Below are positions 26,304 to 36,618 of a stretch of DNA of 64,000 nt, piece after piece. Each line of letters opens with the position of its first letter. The stretch's first letter is position 1. The DNA comes from Paludibacteraceae bacterium (GTDB lineage: Bacteria; Bacteroidota; Bacteroidia; Bacteroidales; Paludibacteraceae). The position numbers were made by a program, and so were the translations under genes. The stretch spans positions 1 through 64,000 of the forward strand of contig CAJOIR010000004.1 in NCBI GenBank assembly GCA_905234685.1, in the 5' to 3' direction. The notes under the pieces were generated by a model. The model was not told the origin of the DNA and did not search any database. It saw nothing but the letters and a program-made list of their open reading frames with translations.

Positions 26304-28940
26304 ATGCAAAAATATCTGATAGCAGTATTCTGCTCTGTATTCCCGCTAATGAGTCTTCTTGCGGGCAATGTAACTACTCCTGCCAACCTGCCGGCATACT
26401 ATTCATCACTTGACGGCAAGTCAGGTTCGGAACTCTGGTCAGCAGTACACAGCGTTGCCAAGACCGGCTACAGCACCAGTATATCGTACAGTACGGTGTG
26501 GACAGTATATCAAACGACAGATGTATATCCCACAGGTCATGAGAGAGCCGGCAAGATATGGGATATGTACGGCGAGTGCTACTTCATATACAGCACCAAC
26601 CAATGTGGTAGTTATCAAAAAGAGTGCGACTGTTACAACCGCGAGCACTCGATACCAAAGTCATGGTTTGGAGGCTCGGAGAGTGCCAACACCCCCGGCA
26701 GCGACGTATTCCATCTTGTTCCTACTGACGGCAAGGTGAACGGCATGCGCTCAAACTATGCCTTCGGCGAAGTGAACACCGCCACGTGGTCATACAACAA
26801 CAGCAAACTTGGAACGCCCAAGTCGGTTGTAATAAGCAACAGCATGCTTGGAACAACATACACCGCCACCGTGTCGGGGAAAGTGTTTGAACCTATTGAC
26901 GAGTACAAGGGCGACTTTGCACGAGGCTATTTCGGCACGTTGCTCCACTGGGCAGGCGACTATCAGGCTTTCACTACAGATGACGGAGCCAAGATGTTCA
27001 GCGGCACATACACTGCGGAAGGTCGTTGGGGACTGACGCCCTACGGCATAGCACTACTACTCAAATGGCACAGACAGGACCCTGTGAGCCAGAAGGAGAT
27101 AGACCGCAACAACGGCATACAGCAGACCCAAGGCAACCGCAACCCGTTTATAGACTATCCTGACCTCGCCGAATACATCTGGGGCAGTCACGCAGGCGAA
27201 GCATTCCCGCAAAGCAGCACAACCGGAACTTTCGATGGTTCATACGACCCTACGGGCAGCAGTATAAGTGCATTCACCGTGACTCTCAACCGTCACGGAG
27301 TGACTACCACGCTGTCTGACCTCACAAGCACATACACACTGTCGCTGGCTCAGGACGAGCAGGATGCATGCGAGGGGTGGCAGTTCGACGGCTGGGTGAA
27401 TAGCCAAGTAAGCACTCCGACCACCACCAAGCCCACGTATGCGACCTCTGCCAGCACCACGAGCACTTTCTATGCAGTATATAAAAACACCGTTTCAGGA
27501 GGAGGCTCAAGCACTGTCACCGTAAGTGACGAGTTGACGCTGAGCACTACAGGGGTGACCGCAGGTAGCACTGATTATTCTTCATGGTCTGGCAAAACAG
27601 ACAACTCAGATGCTGTGTATGCCGGTCAGAGTGCAGGAGACAAAAGTGCCATACAGTTACGTTCAAAGAATAGTAATTCAGGTATTATAACAACTGCTTC
27701 AGGCGGCAAGGCAAAGAAAGTGACTATAGTATGGAATAGCAACACTACTAACGGCAGGACTCTGAACATCTACGGCAAGAACTCTGCCTATTCAGCACCT
27801 ACAGACCTGTATAACAATTCCAATCAGGGCACGTTGCTCGGCACAATAGTGAAAGGAACATCTACTGAACTGAGTATAACAAATGACTATGCATACATAG
27901 GCATGCGTTCAGACTCGGGTGCGATGTTTTTGGACAAAGTAACTGTTGACTGGGAGACTGAGGGCAGCGGAGGCTCTACAACAACTTACACAACAGCCCC
28001 GAATTGTCCCGCAGTTACCTATACCGTGACATGGAATGTGGACGGGAACACCAATAATGATGAATTTAATGAGGGTGCCGAACTGGTTCTTCCTGAAGAC
28101 CCTCAGGACTGCAGCGGCAGCAAGACGTTTGTGGGCTGGACTGCAGACAAGAACAGTCCTGAGAGCTTCATCACAAGTTCAGACGAAGTGCACGTGATAG
28201 GCGATGTGACCTATTATGCAGTGTACGCAGAAGAGACAGCGGCGGGTACATCGGTAGTAACATACGAGAAGCAGACAAGCGGCACAGCATCGGGACAATA
28301 TCTCATAGTCAACGAAGGAAGCAGTAAGGTATTCGACGGTTCACTGAATACTCTTGATGAAGTGAACAATGTGTTGAGTGTGACTATTGCCAATAACAGC
28401 ATTGCCTCGTCTTCGGCTCTTGAGAATGCCGAGTTCACCATCTCCGGCAGCACAATAATAAACAAGGCAGGCAAATATATAGGCAACAGTTCCAACAGCA
28501 ATTCACTCACAGGCAGCAATACAGAGTTGACCAACACCATCAGTTTTGACGGTTCAGGCAATGCGACTATCATATCAAGCGGCGGAGCATATATGAGATA
28601 TAATAACGCATCCGACCAGAATCGTTTCAGATATTTCAAGTCGGGTACTTATACAAGTCAGCAGCCTATACAACTCTACAAGCGCACAGAGACAGGCGGT
28701 GAGGCTCAGACCATATATTCCACCTCGTGCTCACAGAGCATAACAACAGCTGTGGAAGAAGCGAAGAGCACACTGACCGTAAGTGATGGCAGAGTAATCA
28801 GCACAGGCGAGATATACATATACAACATCATGGGTCAGATGGTTCGTACTGCAACAAAGAAGTTCGACCTCTCGGAACTGCAAGAAGGCATATACCTCAT
28901 CAGCAACGGCAAAGAGGCAGTGAGGGCGATGAAGAACTAA
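26304..28940 (+). CDS. Secreted endonuclease I family protein with T9SS-like tail (878 aa)
   Basis: The signal peptide starts MQKYLIAVFCSV. Residues about 25-300 match bacterial endonuclease I, with the catalytic region CDCYNREHSIPKSWFGG and the downstream DVFHLVPTDGKVNGMRSNYAFG and AGDYQAFTTDDGAKMF-like blocks. Two InlB-type repeats follow (WQFDGWVNSQ...FYAVYKN; KTFVGWTADK...YYAVYAEE) around a carbohydrate-binding-like beta region. The C-terminus, IYIYNIMGQMVRT...LQEGIYLIS, is a T9SS type A-like sorting domain. An extracellular DNase for nutrient scavenging or biofilm use is likely. I chose the ATG at 26304; the longer frame overlaps the Fur gene. Confidence 0.9.
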   Translation: MQKYLIAVFCSVFPLMSLLAGNVTTPANLPAYYSSLDGKSGSELWSAVHSVAKTGYSTSISYSTVWTVYQTTDVYPTGHERAGKIWDMYGECYFIYSTNQCGSYQKECDCYNREHSIPKSWFGGSESANTPGSDVFHLVPTDGKVNGMRSNYAFGEVNTATWSYNNSKLGTPKSVVISNSMLGTTYTATVSGKVFEPIDEYKGDFARGYFGTLLHWAGDYQAFTTDDGAKMFSGTYTAEGRWGLTPYGIALLLKWHRQDPVSQKEIDRNNGIQQTQGNRNPFIDYPDLAEYIWGSHAGEAFPQSSTTGTFDGSYDPTGSSISAFTVTLNRHGVTTTLSDLTSTYTLSLAQDEQDACEGWQFDGWVNSQVSTPTTTKPTYATSASTTSTFYAVYKNTVSGGGSSTVTVSDELTLSTTGVTAGSTDYSSWSGKTDNSDAVYAGQSAGDKSAIQLRSKNSNSGIITTASGGKAKKVTIVWNSNTTNGRTLNIYGKNSAYSAPTDLYNNSNQGTLLGTIVKGTSTELSITNDYAYIGMRSDSGAMFLDKVTVDWETEGSGGSTTTYTTAPNCPAVTYTVTWNVDGNTNNDEFNEGAELVLPEDPQDCSGSKTFVGWTADKNSPESFITSSDEVHVIGDVTYYAVYAEETAAGTSVVTYEKQTSGTASGQYLIVNEGSSKVFDGSLNTLDEVNNVLSVTIANNSIASSSALENAEFTISGSTIINKAGKYIGNSSNSNSLTGSNTELTNTISFDGSGNATIISSGGAYMRYNNASDQNRFRYFKSGTYTSQQPIQLYKRTETGGEAQTIYSTSCSQSITTAVEEAKSTLTVSDGRVISTGEIYIYNIMGQMVRTATKKFDLSELQEGIYLISNGKEAVRAMKN

Positions 28941-28960
28941 GCAGACCAGAAACAGAGTAA

Positions 28961-30037
28961 ATGCTCAAAAGAATAGACTGGTATATAATAAAGAAGTTCC
29001 TCGGCACTTTCGTGTTCTCGATAGTGCTGATAATGAGCATTGCCATAGTCTTCGACTTGACAGAGAAACTTGACAACTTCTATGACAACCAGGTGCCCTG
29101 GCATGAGATAATATTCGACTATTATCTGAACTTCATACCATATTATATGGATATGTTCATCCCGTTGTTCATATTCATATCCGTCATATTCTTTACCTCA
29201 AAGCTTGCCAACAACTCGGAGATAATAGCCATCCTCGCATCAGGAGTGAGTTTTCACCGGCTCATGCTACCCTACTTCATCTCCGCCACTCTGCTGTTTC
29301 TGCTCTCTTTCTGGCTTGGAGGCTACGTGATACCACCGGCGACAGGCAAGATGCTTGACTTTCAAGACCGCTACATACAGAAGTTCAAGAGTGAGAACGC
29401 GCGCAACATACAGTTGCAGGTGGAACCAGGTACCATACTGTATATAGAAAGTTTCCAGATGCGGCAGAAGTCAGGTTTCCATGCCTCATTGGAATACTTC
29501 TCGGGCAAGGTGCTAAGCGAGCGTATTACTGCGGAGCGTATACGCTACGACTCGCTCAACTACTGGCATCTGGAGAAATACCAGCGCCGTGTGTTCGAAG
29601 GCATGAACGAATACTACACCATAGGCGACCGCTATGATGTGGAGTTGCCTCTTGAGCCCAAGGAACTGTTTATCACAGCAGAAGAGGCACAGAAGATGAC
29701 CAACACGGAGCTGAAACAGTATATGAAGAAACAGCGTGCACGCGGAGCAGGCAACCTGCAGGCATTCGAAGCAGAATGGTGGGGACGCTGGGCAGCACCT
29801 CTCGGGGCATTCATCATGACGCTGCTCGGAGTGACTATCTCTTCAAAGAAGGTACGCGGAGGTATGGGCAAGAACCTCGGTGTTGGTATCACGCTGTCAG
29901 CACTGTATATCCTGTTCAGCACCGTCAGCACCACCTTCTCGGTGCAGGGTGTGATGTCGCCATTCATGGCAGTGTGGCTACCCAACTTCGTATTCCTCGC
30001 CATAGGCTCAGTATTGTACTGGAGGGTACCGAAGTAA
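28961..30037 (+). CDS. LptF/LptG family LPS export permease
   Basis: 358 aa with the YjgP/YjgQ plan: two to three N-terminal membrane helices (IDWYIIKKFLGTFVFSIVLI, FIPLFIFISVIFF), a periplasmic beta-jellyroll domain (about 130-270), and three C-terminal helices (GAFIMTLLGVTISS). LptFG with LptB extract LPS from the inner membrane. LptF and LptG cannot be separated from this alone. It converges on tgt with a 24-nt gap. Confidence 0.92.
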   Translation: MLKRIDWYIIKKFLGTFVFSIVLIMSIAIVFDLTEKLDNFYDNQVPWHEIIFDYYLNFIPYYMDMFIPLFIFISVIFFTSKLANNSEIIAILASGVSFHRLMLPYFISATLLFLLSFWLGGYVIPPATGKMLDFQDRYIQKFKSENARNIQLQVEPGTILYIESFQMRQKSGFHASLEYFSGKVLSERITAERIRYDSLNYWHLEKYQRRVFEGMNEYYTIGDRYDVELPLEPKELFITAEEAQKMTNTELKQYMKKQRARGAGNLQAFEAEWWGRWAAPLGAFIMTLLGVTISSKKVRGGMGKNLGVGITLSALYILFSTVSTTFSVQGVMSPFMAVWLPNFVFLAIGSVLYWRVPK

Positions 30038-30061
30038 AATAAGGAATAGGGAATATATTCA

Positions 30062-31195
30062 TCACATCCTCTTCATCAGAAGGGGCATCACAGAGTCTTT
30101 CCACTGTTTGAAATCGCCTGCGAGGATATGCTCACGGGCAGTGCCGACAAGTTGCAGATAGAAGGCGAGGTTGTGCTCAGAGAGTATCTCCAAACCGAGC
30201 ATCTCCTGTGAGTGTATCAGGTGCCGCACATAGGCGCGGCTGTACTCATGGTCAACGAAACTGGTGCCTGTCGGGTCGAGTTCGGTGAAGTCGTCCTCCC
30301 ATTTCTTGTTACGCATGTTCATCACTCCCTGCCACGTGAATATCATTCCGTTTCTGCCGTTGCGGGTGGGCATCACGCAGTCGAACATATCCACACCGAG
30401 TTCAATGGCATTGAGTATGTTCCACGGCGTGCCTACGCCCATTAGGTAGCGGGGTTTGCTCTGCGGAAGAATATCGTTAACCACCTCAATCATCTCATAC
30501 ATCTTCTCCTCGGGTTCGCCCACTGCCAGACCTCCTATGGCATATCCGTCGCGGTCAAGGTCACTGAGACGCTTTGCAGCCTCCCGCCTCAGGTCGGGAT
30601 AGACACAACCCTGCACGATAGGGAACAGGTGCTGCTTGTAGCCGTAGATATCCCCGGTGCTGTCGAAGCGGGCGATACATCTGTCAAGCCAGCGGTGGGT
30701 ACGCTCCATAGACTCCTTGGCATAACGGTAGTCGGCTGTTCCCGGTGTACACTCGTCGAATGCCATCACTATGTCGGCACCTATCTCACGCTCAATGTCC
30801 ATCACGTTCTCGGGGGTAAAGAAGAGTTTCCTGCCATCTATATGCGAGGAGAAGTGCACCCCTTCCTCTGTCATCTTCCTCAGACTTGTCAGTGAGAACA
30901 CCTGATATCCTCCTGAGTCGGTAAGGATGGGTCTGCCCCAGTTCTCGAACTTGTGCAGTCCGCCTGCGCGGTGAAGTATCTCAGTGCCAGGACGCAGGTA
31001 GAGATGATAGGTGTTACCGAGAATTATCTGCGCATGAATGTCTTCTCTGAGGTCACGGAAATGAATGCCCTTCACGGTGCCCACAGTGCCAACAGGCATG
31101 AAGATAGGAGTAAGGATGTCGCCATGGCCGGTGTGTATCACTCCGGCACGGGCATGGGTGGCACGGTCTGTATTTTGAAGAGTGAAGAACATCAT
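30062..31195 (-). CDS. tgt: Queuine tRNA-ribosyltransferase
   Basis: 377 aa. It exchanges G34 for preQ1 in tRNAs with GUN anticodons. Active-site blocks are [13 protein letters not shown] (catalytic Asp), [26 protein letters not shown] and [15 protein letters not shown] (nucleophile Asp). The C-terminal CxCxxC zinc cluster expected after the LDP motif is replaced by [16 protein letters not shown] (about 305-320); the later His (SEHNLAFY) remains. It overlaps panD by 4 nt (ATGA). The preQ1 supply genes queFCDE are 8.5 kb away. Confidence 0.96.
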   Translation of the reverse strand: MMFFTLQNTDRATHARAGVIHTGHGDILTPIFMPVGTVGTVKGIHFRDLREDIHAQIILGNTYHLYLRPGTEILHRAGGLHKFENWGRPILTDSGGYQVFSLTSLRKMTEEGVHFSSHIDGRKLFFTPENVMDIEREIGADIVMAFDECTPGTADYRYAKESMERTHRWLDRCIARFDSTGDIYGYKQHLFPIVQGCVYPDLRREAAKRLSDLDRDGYAIGGLAVGEPEEKMYEMIEVVNDILPQSKPRYLMGVGTPWNILNAIELGVDMFDCVMPTRNGRNGMIFTWQGVMNMRNKKWEDDFTELDPTGTSFVDHEYSRAYVRHLIHSQEMLGLEILSEHNLAFYLQLVGTAREHILAGDFKQWKDSVMPLLMKRM

Positions 31196-31536
31196 GCAAG
31201 ACGGTTGTTGACAGGGAACACTATCTTCGGACGGAATGCCGCAGCCTCCTCAGGGGTCATCAGAGCGTATGCCATGATGATGATTGTGTCACCCGGGTGG
31301 ATGAGGTGTGCAGCAGCACCATTCATACAGATACAGCCGCTGCCGCGTCTGCCGGTAATCACATAGGTGTCAAGCCGTGCACCGTTGGTATTGTCAACAA
31401 CCGACACTTTTTCGCCGGCAACAATGCCCGCCGCCTCCATCAGTTCTTCGTCGATGGTGATACTACCGATATAGTCCAGATTAGCCTCTGTCACCGTCAC
31501 GCGGTGTATCTTTGATTTCAGTATAGTGATGAACAT
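31192..31536 (-). CDS. panD: Aspartate 1-decarboxylase
   Basis: A 114-aa pyruvoyl enzyme that makes beta-alanine for pantothenate and CoA. Self-cleavage is expected at Gly24-Ser25 (DYIGSITID). Other conserved parts are [25 protein letters not shown] and [20 protein letters not shown] -7-like TATCTTTG is on the minus strand at 31581-31574 without a good -33 element. It is translationally coupled to tgt. Confidence 0.97.
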   Translation of the reverse strand: MFITILKSKIHRVTVTEANLDYIGSITIDEELMEAAGIVAGEKVSVVDNTNGARLDTYVITGRRGSGCICMNGAAAHLIHPGDTIIIMAYALMTPEEAAAFRPKIVFPVNNRLA

Positions 31537-31623
31537 ATTTGTAATGTTGCAGACTTATGCCCGTTTTCGCCTGCAAAGATAGTGCTTTTTATTTATATGG
31601 TAAAATTTAAGATAAAATATAGA

Positions 31624-31655
31624 TTTGTACATCTCGCGGGAAAGGAGTATCTTTG
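31624..31655 (+). promoter_or_regulatory. Promoter of the CPBP-asd-U32 genes
   Basis: TTTG (31624-31627), 20-nt spacer, TATCTTTG (31648-31655). The ATG of the next gene is at 31660, only 5 nt past the -7 element, which would give a leaderless or nearly leaderless mRNA. Confidence 0.75.
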
Positions 31656-31659
31656 CAGC

Positions 31660-32619
31660 ATGAAACTGAAGGAAGACCTAAGACATCTGTTTGGGGAAAT
31701 ATTAGACTTTGTCAAGGAAGATTTCAACCCTTGGGCATACGGTTGGGCGGCAGTCTTCGTGGCGGCACTTGTTACTGTGAGCTATGGTTTCGACGGATAT
31801 GAGAAATACATCCTCCCGCTGTTCTACAACCACAGCTCATGGTACATCATGCCTCTGTTCTATGTTGCCGTATGGTATCTGGTGGCTGTACCGAACCTGC
31901 TGATACGCAGGGAGTACGACAAGCTGCGCAAATGGCGCTTCTGGGTGAAGCCTGCGGCGTTCATCATACTTATGAGCATTGCCATTAGTTACCGTCTGCC
32001 CTACAGTTGGTTCCGTTATGAGGGGTTGGACAATATCGACATCTCATTCCTTCGCAACTGTTGGATATACTTCGACGGTATAGTGCTCGTGGTGTTGCCG
32101 CTAGCTATATACAAATATCTCTTTGACCGTAAGATAAAGGGTGTTTACGGACTGTGCAGCAACAAGCAGTATCTGAACGTCTATCTGACGGCGCTGCTGT
32201 GCCTGCTGCCTTTTGTTGCAGCGGCGAGTTTCCTACCAGACTTCCAGAGTTACTACCCGCGGTTCCGTCCGGACTATATGGAGGGTGCGCTGGGCATGCC
32301 CATGTGGGGAGTGACATGTGTCTTCGAGACATGCTACGGACTCGATTTCATCACCACAGAGGTGTTCTTCCGTGGCGCCATGGTGATAGGCCTGGCAGCT
32401 GTTCTCGGTCCGCGTGCTGTATTGCCGATGGCAGTGTTCTACTGCACTGTGCACTTTGGCAAGCCGTGCCTGGAGAGCTGCTCCGCCATCTTCGGAGGCT
32501 ATACGCTTGGCATCCTCGCCAACCGCACACGACATATATGGGGCGGTGTATGTGCACATCTCGGCATCGCCTTCATGATGGAGATAATGGGTTTAATACA
32601 TTTATTCGCACGACTATGA
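31660..32619 (+). CDS. CPBP family intramembrane metalloprotease
   Basis: A 319-aa protein with about eight membrane segments. The C-terminal CPBP (Abi/CAAX) motifs are TEVFFRGAM (an ExxxR-like motif), FYCTVHFGK (FxxxH) and [12 protein letters not shown]. These proteases cleave membrane substrates; in bacteria some act in immunity to bacteriocins. The substrate is unknown. I chose ATG 31660; the open frame back to 31582 runs through the promoter. Its stop overlaps the asd start by 4 nt (ATGA). Confidence 0.88.
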   Translation: MKLKEDLRHLFGEILDFVKEDFNPWAYGWAAVFVAALVTVSYGFDGYEKYILPLFYNHSSWYIMPLFYVAVWYLVAVPNLLIRREYDKLRKWRFWVKPAAFIILMSIAISYRLPYSWFRYEGLDNIDISFLRNCWIYFDGIVLVVLPLAIYKYLFDRKIKGVYGLCSNKQYLNVYLTALLCLLPFVAAASFLPDFQSYYPRFRPDYMEGALGMPMWGVTCVFETCYGLDFITTEVFFRGAMVIGLAAVLGPRAVLPMAVFYCTVHFGKPCLESCSAIFGGYTLGILANRTRHIWGGVCAHLGIAFMMEIMGLIHLFARL

Positions 32620-33626
32620 ACATAGCTATCGTTGGTGCCAGTGGTGCCGTAGGTCAGGAACTACTGAAAGTGCTTGAACAGCGCAATTTTTCTGTCAGCA
32701 ACCTCCGCCTGTTCGGCTCCAGAAGGAGTGCAGGATGCAGTTACACCTTCAAAGGAAAGCGGATAACAGTGGAGCTGCTGTCCGACGAGGCAGACTTCAG
32801 CGGAGTGGACATCGCCTTTGTTTCGGCAGGGGCTTCAGTGTCGAGGCAGTATGCAGAACTCATCACCCGTCATGGCACACTCATGATAGACAACTCCAAG
32901 GCATTCCGCATGGACGATGATGTACCCCTGGTGGTGCCTGAAGTAAACCCGCAGGATGCCTTCAATGCACCGCGCCGCATCATAGCCAACCCCAACTGCA
33001 CCACCATCCAAATGGTGGTTGCCCTACAGGCGATAGAGAACATCTCGCATATACGCCGCGTACACGTAGCCACCTATCAGGCAGCCTCAGGCGCGGGTGC
33101 ACAGGCTATGAAGGAACTGAAGACTCAGTACCGGCAGGTGCTCAACGGAGAACAGCCAACGGTGGACAAATTCGCCTACCAACTCGCCTTCAACCTCATC
33201 CCGCAGATAGACGTCTTCACAGACAACGACTATACTCTTGAAGAGATGAAGATGCACAACGAGACACGCAAGATAATGCACTCCGACATATCGGTCTCAG
33301 CCACATGCGTGCGCGTTCCTTCACTAAGAGCACACTCCGAGGCTGTTTGGGTTGAGACGGAGCAACCCATAACCACCTTGCAGGCAAAAGAGGCATTCCG
33401 TAATGCCAAGGGCTGCATACTGATGGACAGAGACACCACCTCCATCGCACCTACCCCTTATCCCATGCCCCTCTTCCTTTCGGGCAAGGACGAGGTGTTC
33501 ATAGGAAGAGTACGTCAGGACATTACCAACCCTTGCGGACTGAGTTTCTGGTGCGTAAGTGACCAGATTCGCAAAGGCGCTGCACTCAATGCCGTACAGA
33601 TAGCTGAACTCATCATAAAAAATTGA
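32616..33626 (+). CDS. asd: Aspartate-semialdehyde dehydrogenase
   Basis: 336 aa. It makes aspartate semialdehyde for lysine/diaminopimelate, threonine and methionine synthesis. The nucleotide-binding start is [15 protein letters not shown], the catalytic Cys is Cys128 (NPNCTTIQ), and a substrate-binding block is [12 protein letters not shown]. The His base is within [12 protein letters not shown]. The real start is ATG 32616; the much longer frame upstream is a shadow of the CPBP gene. Confidence 0.96.
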   Translation: MNIAIVGASGAVGQELLKVLEQRNFSVSNLRLFGSRRSAGCSYTFKGKRITVELLSDEADFSGVDIAFVSAGASVSRQYAELITRHGTLMIDNSKAFRMDDDVPLVVPEVNPQDAFNAPRRIIANPNCTTIQMVVALQAIENISHIRRVHVATYQAASGAGAQAMKELKTQYRQVLNGEQPTVDKFAYQLAFNLIPQIDVFTDNDYTLEEMKMHNETRKIMHSDISVSATCVRVPSLRAHSEAVWVETEQPITTLQAKEAFRNAKGCILMDRDTTSIAPTPYPMPLFLSGKDEVFIGRVRQDITNPCGLSFWCVSDQIRKGAALNAVQIAELIIKN

Positions 33627-33630
33627 ACCC

Positions 33631-34908
33631 TTGAAACCTGAAACCATAGAGATAATGGCGCCTGTAGGCTGCTGGGAGAGCCTCGCTGCCGCACTTCAGG
33701 CTGGTGCCGACTCAGTATATTTCGGCATCGAGCACCTCAATATGCGTGCCCGCTCGTCCGCCAACTTCACTACTCAGGACATGCACGAGATAGCAAGCCG
33801 CTGCCGCCAGGCGGGAGTGAAGACCTATCTCACCCTCAACACCGTCATGTATCCTGACGACCTGCCGCTGATGCGTGAGATAGTGGATAATGCCAGGGAG
33901 GCCGGCATCACTGCCATCATCGCCTCCGACATAGCAGTGATGCAGTATGCCGTCAGCCAGAGTGTAGAGGTGCATCTGAGCACGCAGCTCAACATAGCCA
34001 ACACCGAGGCGCTGCGCTTCTATGCACAGTTTGCTGACGTGGTGGTGCTTGCCCGCGAACTAAACATGCAGCAGGTGGCACAGATCCACCGTGACATCAT
34101 TACGCAGGACATACGCGGCAGAAACGGAGAACTTGTACGCATCGAGATGTTCTGCCACGGGGCACTCTGCATGGCTGTCAGCGGAAAGTGCTACCTCAGT
34201 CTCAACAACCTCGGCATGTCTGCCAACAGGGGTGCATGCGCACAGATTTGCCGCCGCGGATATATTGTAAAGGACAAGGATTCCGAACTCGAGCTGGAGG
34301 TGGACAACCAATATATCATGTCACCCAAAGACCTCAAGACCATACGCTTCCTCGACAAGATGCTTGATGCAGGAGTACGCGTGTTGAAGATTGAGGGCCG
34401 TGCCCGCGGACCTGAATATGTGAAGACTGTCATCGAATGCTACAAGGAAGCCGTCGCCGCATGGCAGAAGGGCGAATACCAACTGCCTGATATCAACAAT
34501 AAACTTGACATATGGGATGAGCGACTCAGCCGTGTCTTCAACCGCGGCTTCTGGGACGGCTACTACCAAGGTCAGACACTCGGCGAGTGGAACGACTCAC
34601 ACGGCAACAAGGCGACACGCCGAAAGATATACGCAGGTCACTGCACCAATTACTTCAAGAACATCTCTGTTGCCGAGTTCCTGATAGAGGCGCATGTCGT
34701 ATGCCGTACCGATGAGCTGCTTGTCACCGGCGAGACCACCGGCGCCTATGAATGTTCCGCCAACCTAATGCGTGTGTATCACAGCGAGGGCAAGCAGGAG
34801 GAGATTACCGCCACCGACACCGCCCTGCAGGGACAACTACTCTGTATCCGCACCGACACCGTCATCCGTCGCGGCGACAAACTCTACATCATGGAGCACA
34901 CCCTCTAA
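33631..34908 (+). CDS. Peptidase U32 family protein (RNA hydroxylation type)
   Basis: 425 aa. The N-terminus IEIMAPVGCWESLAAALQAGADSVYFG and the U32 signature EMFCHGALCMAVSGKCYLS...NRGACAQICRR place it in family U32. Well-studied members (TrhP, RlhA) hydroxylate tRNA or 23S rRNA rather than act as peptidases, and the Cys cluster here suits an iron-sulphur cluster. The start is probably the TTG at 33631, since an ATG at 33655 would remove the first beta strand. It begins 4 nt after asd. Confidence 0.88.
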   Translation: MKPETIEIMAPVGCWESLAAALQAGADSVYFGIEHLNMRARSSANFTTQDMHEIASRCRQAGVKTYLTLNTVMYPDDLPLMREIVDNAREAGITAIIASDIAVMQYAVSQSVEVHLSTQLNIANTEALRFYAQFADVVVLARELNMQQVAQIHRDIITQDIRGRNGELVRIEMFCHGALCMAVSGKCYLSLNNLGMSANRGACAQICRRGYIVKDKDSELELEVDNQYIMSPKDLKTIRFLDKMLDAGVRVLKIEGRARGPEYVKTVIECYKEAVAAWQKGEYQLPDINNKLDIWDERLSRVFNRGFWDGYYQGQTLGEWNDSHGNKATRRKIYAGHCTNYFKNISVAEFLIEAHVVCRTDELLVTGETTGAYECSANLMRVYHSEGKQEEITATDTALQGQLLCIRTDTVIRRGDKLYIMEHTL

Positions 34909-35041
34909 AACACCCTCTTTTTGCCTGTTTTACGCCCCAAACACCCCACTGCATAAGTGAGCACTTTTGTTGCGCCTGCAACTATCTGATTATCAGTATG
35001 CGCATATAGCACTTTTTTCACCACTGCATAACTCAAAAAAC

Positions 35042-35072
35042 TTGCAGGTATGATTATTATGCCATAACTTTG
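35042..35072 (+). promoter_or_regulatory. Promoter of the vWA lipoprotein gene
   Basis: TTG (35042-35044), 20-nt spacer, TAACTTTG (35065-35072). The rest of the spacer from 34909 is AT-rich without other signals. Confidence 0.75.
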
Positions 35073-35094
35073 CACTGCAAACCAATAAAAAAAC

Positions 35095-36612
35095 ATGCTT
35101 ATGAAAACTTCCAAATCAACAACCGTCATCCTCGTAGCGATGATGATGGTAACGGCAAGCTTCAACGCCTGTATGAATCAAGCAGCTGACCCCATGTCTC
35201 CGGGTATATATGACTACTATGCAGCCGACGGGGATGTGAATGGCGGCGAATATCTGAAGCCAGAACAGCAGAGCGGCGACAATTTTGAGGAATTCACCGA
35301 CAATCCCTTCATCGATGTTGCCACAGAACCCAAGTCCACCTTCTCTGTTGATGCTGACGGCACTGCATACGCCTACATGCGACGTATGGTAACAAGTGGC
35401 AACCACCTCAACAAACAGTCGGTACGCATAGAGGAGTTCCTCAACTACTTCACTTTCGACTATCCTGACCCGACCGACGGCAACGAGGTTGCTATCAACG
35501 GCGAGTTGGGCGAGTGCCCATGGAACAAAGAGCACAAACTCCTCCGTCTCGGGCTGAAAGGCAAGTCACTCAGCGAGAGCGAGATGCCAAAGTCCAACTA
35601 TGTCTTCATGGTTGACGTGTCAGGCTCGATGTACGGTGCAGACAGACTGGACCTCCTGAAGAAAGGTCTCCTTGAACTCGTTGACCACATGAATCCTGAC
35701 GACCGCGTCAGCATCGTAACCTACTCAGGTGCTGTCAGTCTCGCACTTGAGTCAACACTCATCAAAGACAAAGACCAGATTAAGAGGGTCATCAATTCTC
35801 TTGATGCGAGCGGCTCCACAGCAGGCGCAAAGGCGCTCGAGATGGCATACGCAGAGGCTGAAAAGAACTTCATCGAAGGAGGCAACAACCGTATCATAAT
35901 GGGCACCGATGGTGACTTCAACGTGGGCGTTTCATCCACCGAAGGACTTCTCGAGATAGTAAAGAGTCATGCCGACAAAGGTATTTACATGACAGTATGC
36001 GGCTTCGGCATAGGTAACTTCAACGACGGCATAATGGAGCGTGTATCGAACGCAGGCAACGGCACCTATGTCTATGTTGACTGCGAAGAGGAAATGCTCA
36101 AGGTCTTCAACTATGAGCGCTCTCACCTTATTTCAGTATGCGCAGATACCAAGGTGCAGATTACCTTCAACCCGAAGAAGGTGAAGCAGTACCGACTTAT
36201 CGGCTATGAGAACCGCGTGATGGCTAACGAGGACTTCGAAGACGACACCAAGGACGCCGGTGAGATTGGTGCAGGACAGACCATCACTGCACTATACGAA
36301 CTCGTACCTGCCGACGACTGGGATACAGAAGCATCCGCCGGTACGTTCGACGTGCGTTACAAGAAGAAACTCGGAGACAGTTCGGTGGCACTCACACTCG
36401 ACATCGACAAATGGAGTGCAGACCAGTCGGAGAACCTCAACTTCGCCGCAGGTGTGGCAGCATACGGCATGGTGCTACGCGAATCGGAATACAAAGGTGA
36501 TGCCACTCTTAAAATGGCAAGTGAACTCGTTGCCAAAAACCGCACCTTCGACCCACAGGGATATCGAGGACAACTGCTGCAACTTATAGACAAAGCAACA
36601 AATCTAAAATAA
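35095..36612 (+). CDS. YfbK-like von Willebrand factor A lipoprotein
   Basis: 505 aa. The lipoprotein signal ends FNAC. It contains the vWF N-terminal domain (about 60-160, SFSVDADGTAYAYMRRMVTSG), a vWA domain with MIDAS motif DVSGSMYG (about 175-345), then a DUF3520 region (GYENRVMANEDF to FAAGVAAYGMVLR). YfbK-type proteins are widespread envelope lipoproteins of unknown role; metal-dependent protein binding is expected from the MIDAS site. A second ATG at 35101 is equally possible as the start. A lipoprotein gene follows after 6 nt. Confidence 0.92.
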   Translation: MLMKTSKSTTVILVAMMMVTASFNACMNQAADPMSPGIYDYYAADGDVNGGEYLKPEQQSGDNFEEFTDNPFIDVATEPKSTFSVDADGTAYAYMRRMVTSGNHLNKQSVRIEEFLNYFTFDYPDPTDGNEVAINGELGECPWNKEHKLLRLGLKGKSLSESEMPKSNYVFMVDVSGSMYGADRLDLLKKGLLELVDHMNPDDRVSIVTYSGAVSLALESTLIKDKDQIKRVINSLDASGSTAGAKALEMAYAEAEKNFIEGGNNRIIMGTDGDFNVGVSSTEGLLEIVKSHADKGIYMTVCGFGIGNFNDGIMERVSNAGNGTYVYVDCEEEMLKVFNYERSHLISVCADTKVQITFNPKKVKQYRLIGYENRVMANEDFEDDTKDAGEIGAGQTITALYELVPADDWDTEASAGTFDVRYKKKLGDSSVALTLDIDKWSADQSENLNFAAGVAAYGMVLRESEYKGDATLKMASELVAKNRTFDPQGYRGQLLQLIDKATNLK

Positions 36613-36618
36613 GCCAAT

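Noticed and set aside
32154..32615. N-terminal extension of aspartate-semialdehyde dehydrogenase
   Set aside because: It overlaps the CPBP gene in another frame; the Rossmann start [13 protein letters not shown] begins right after ATG 32616.
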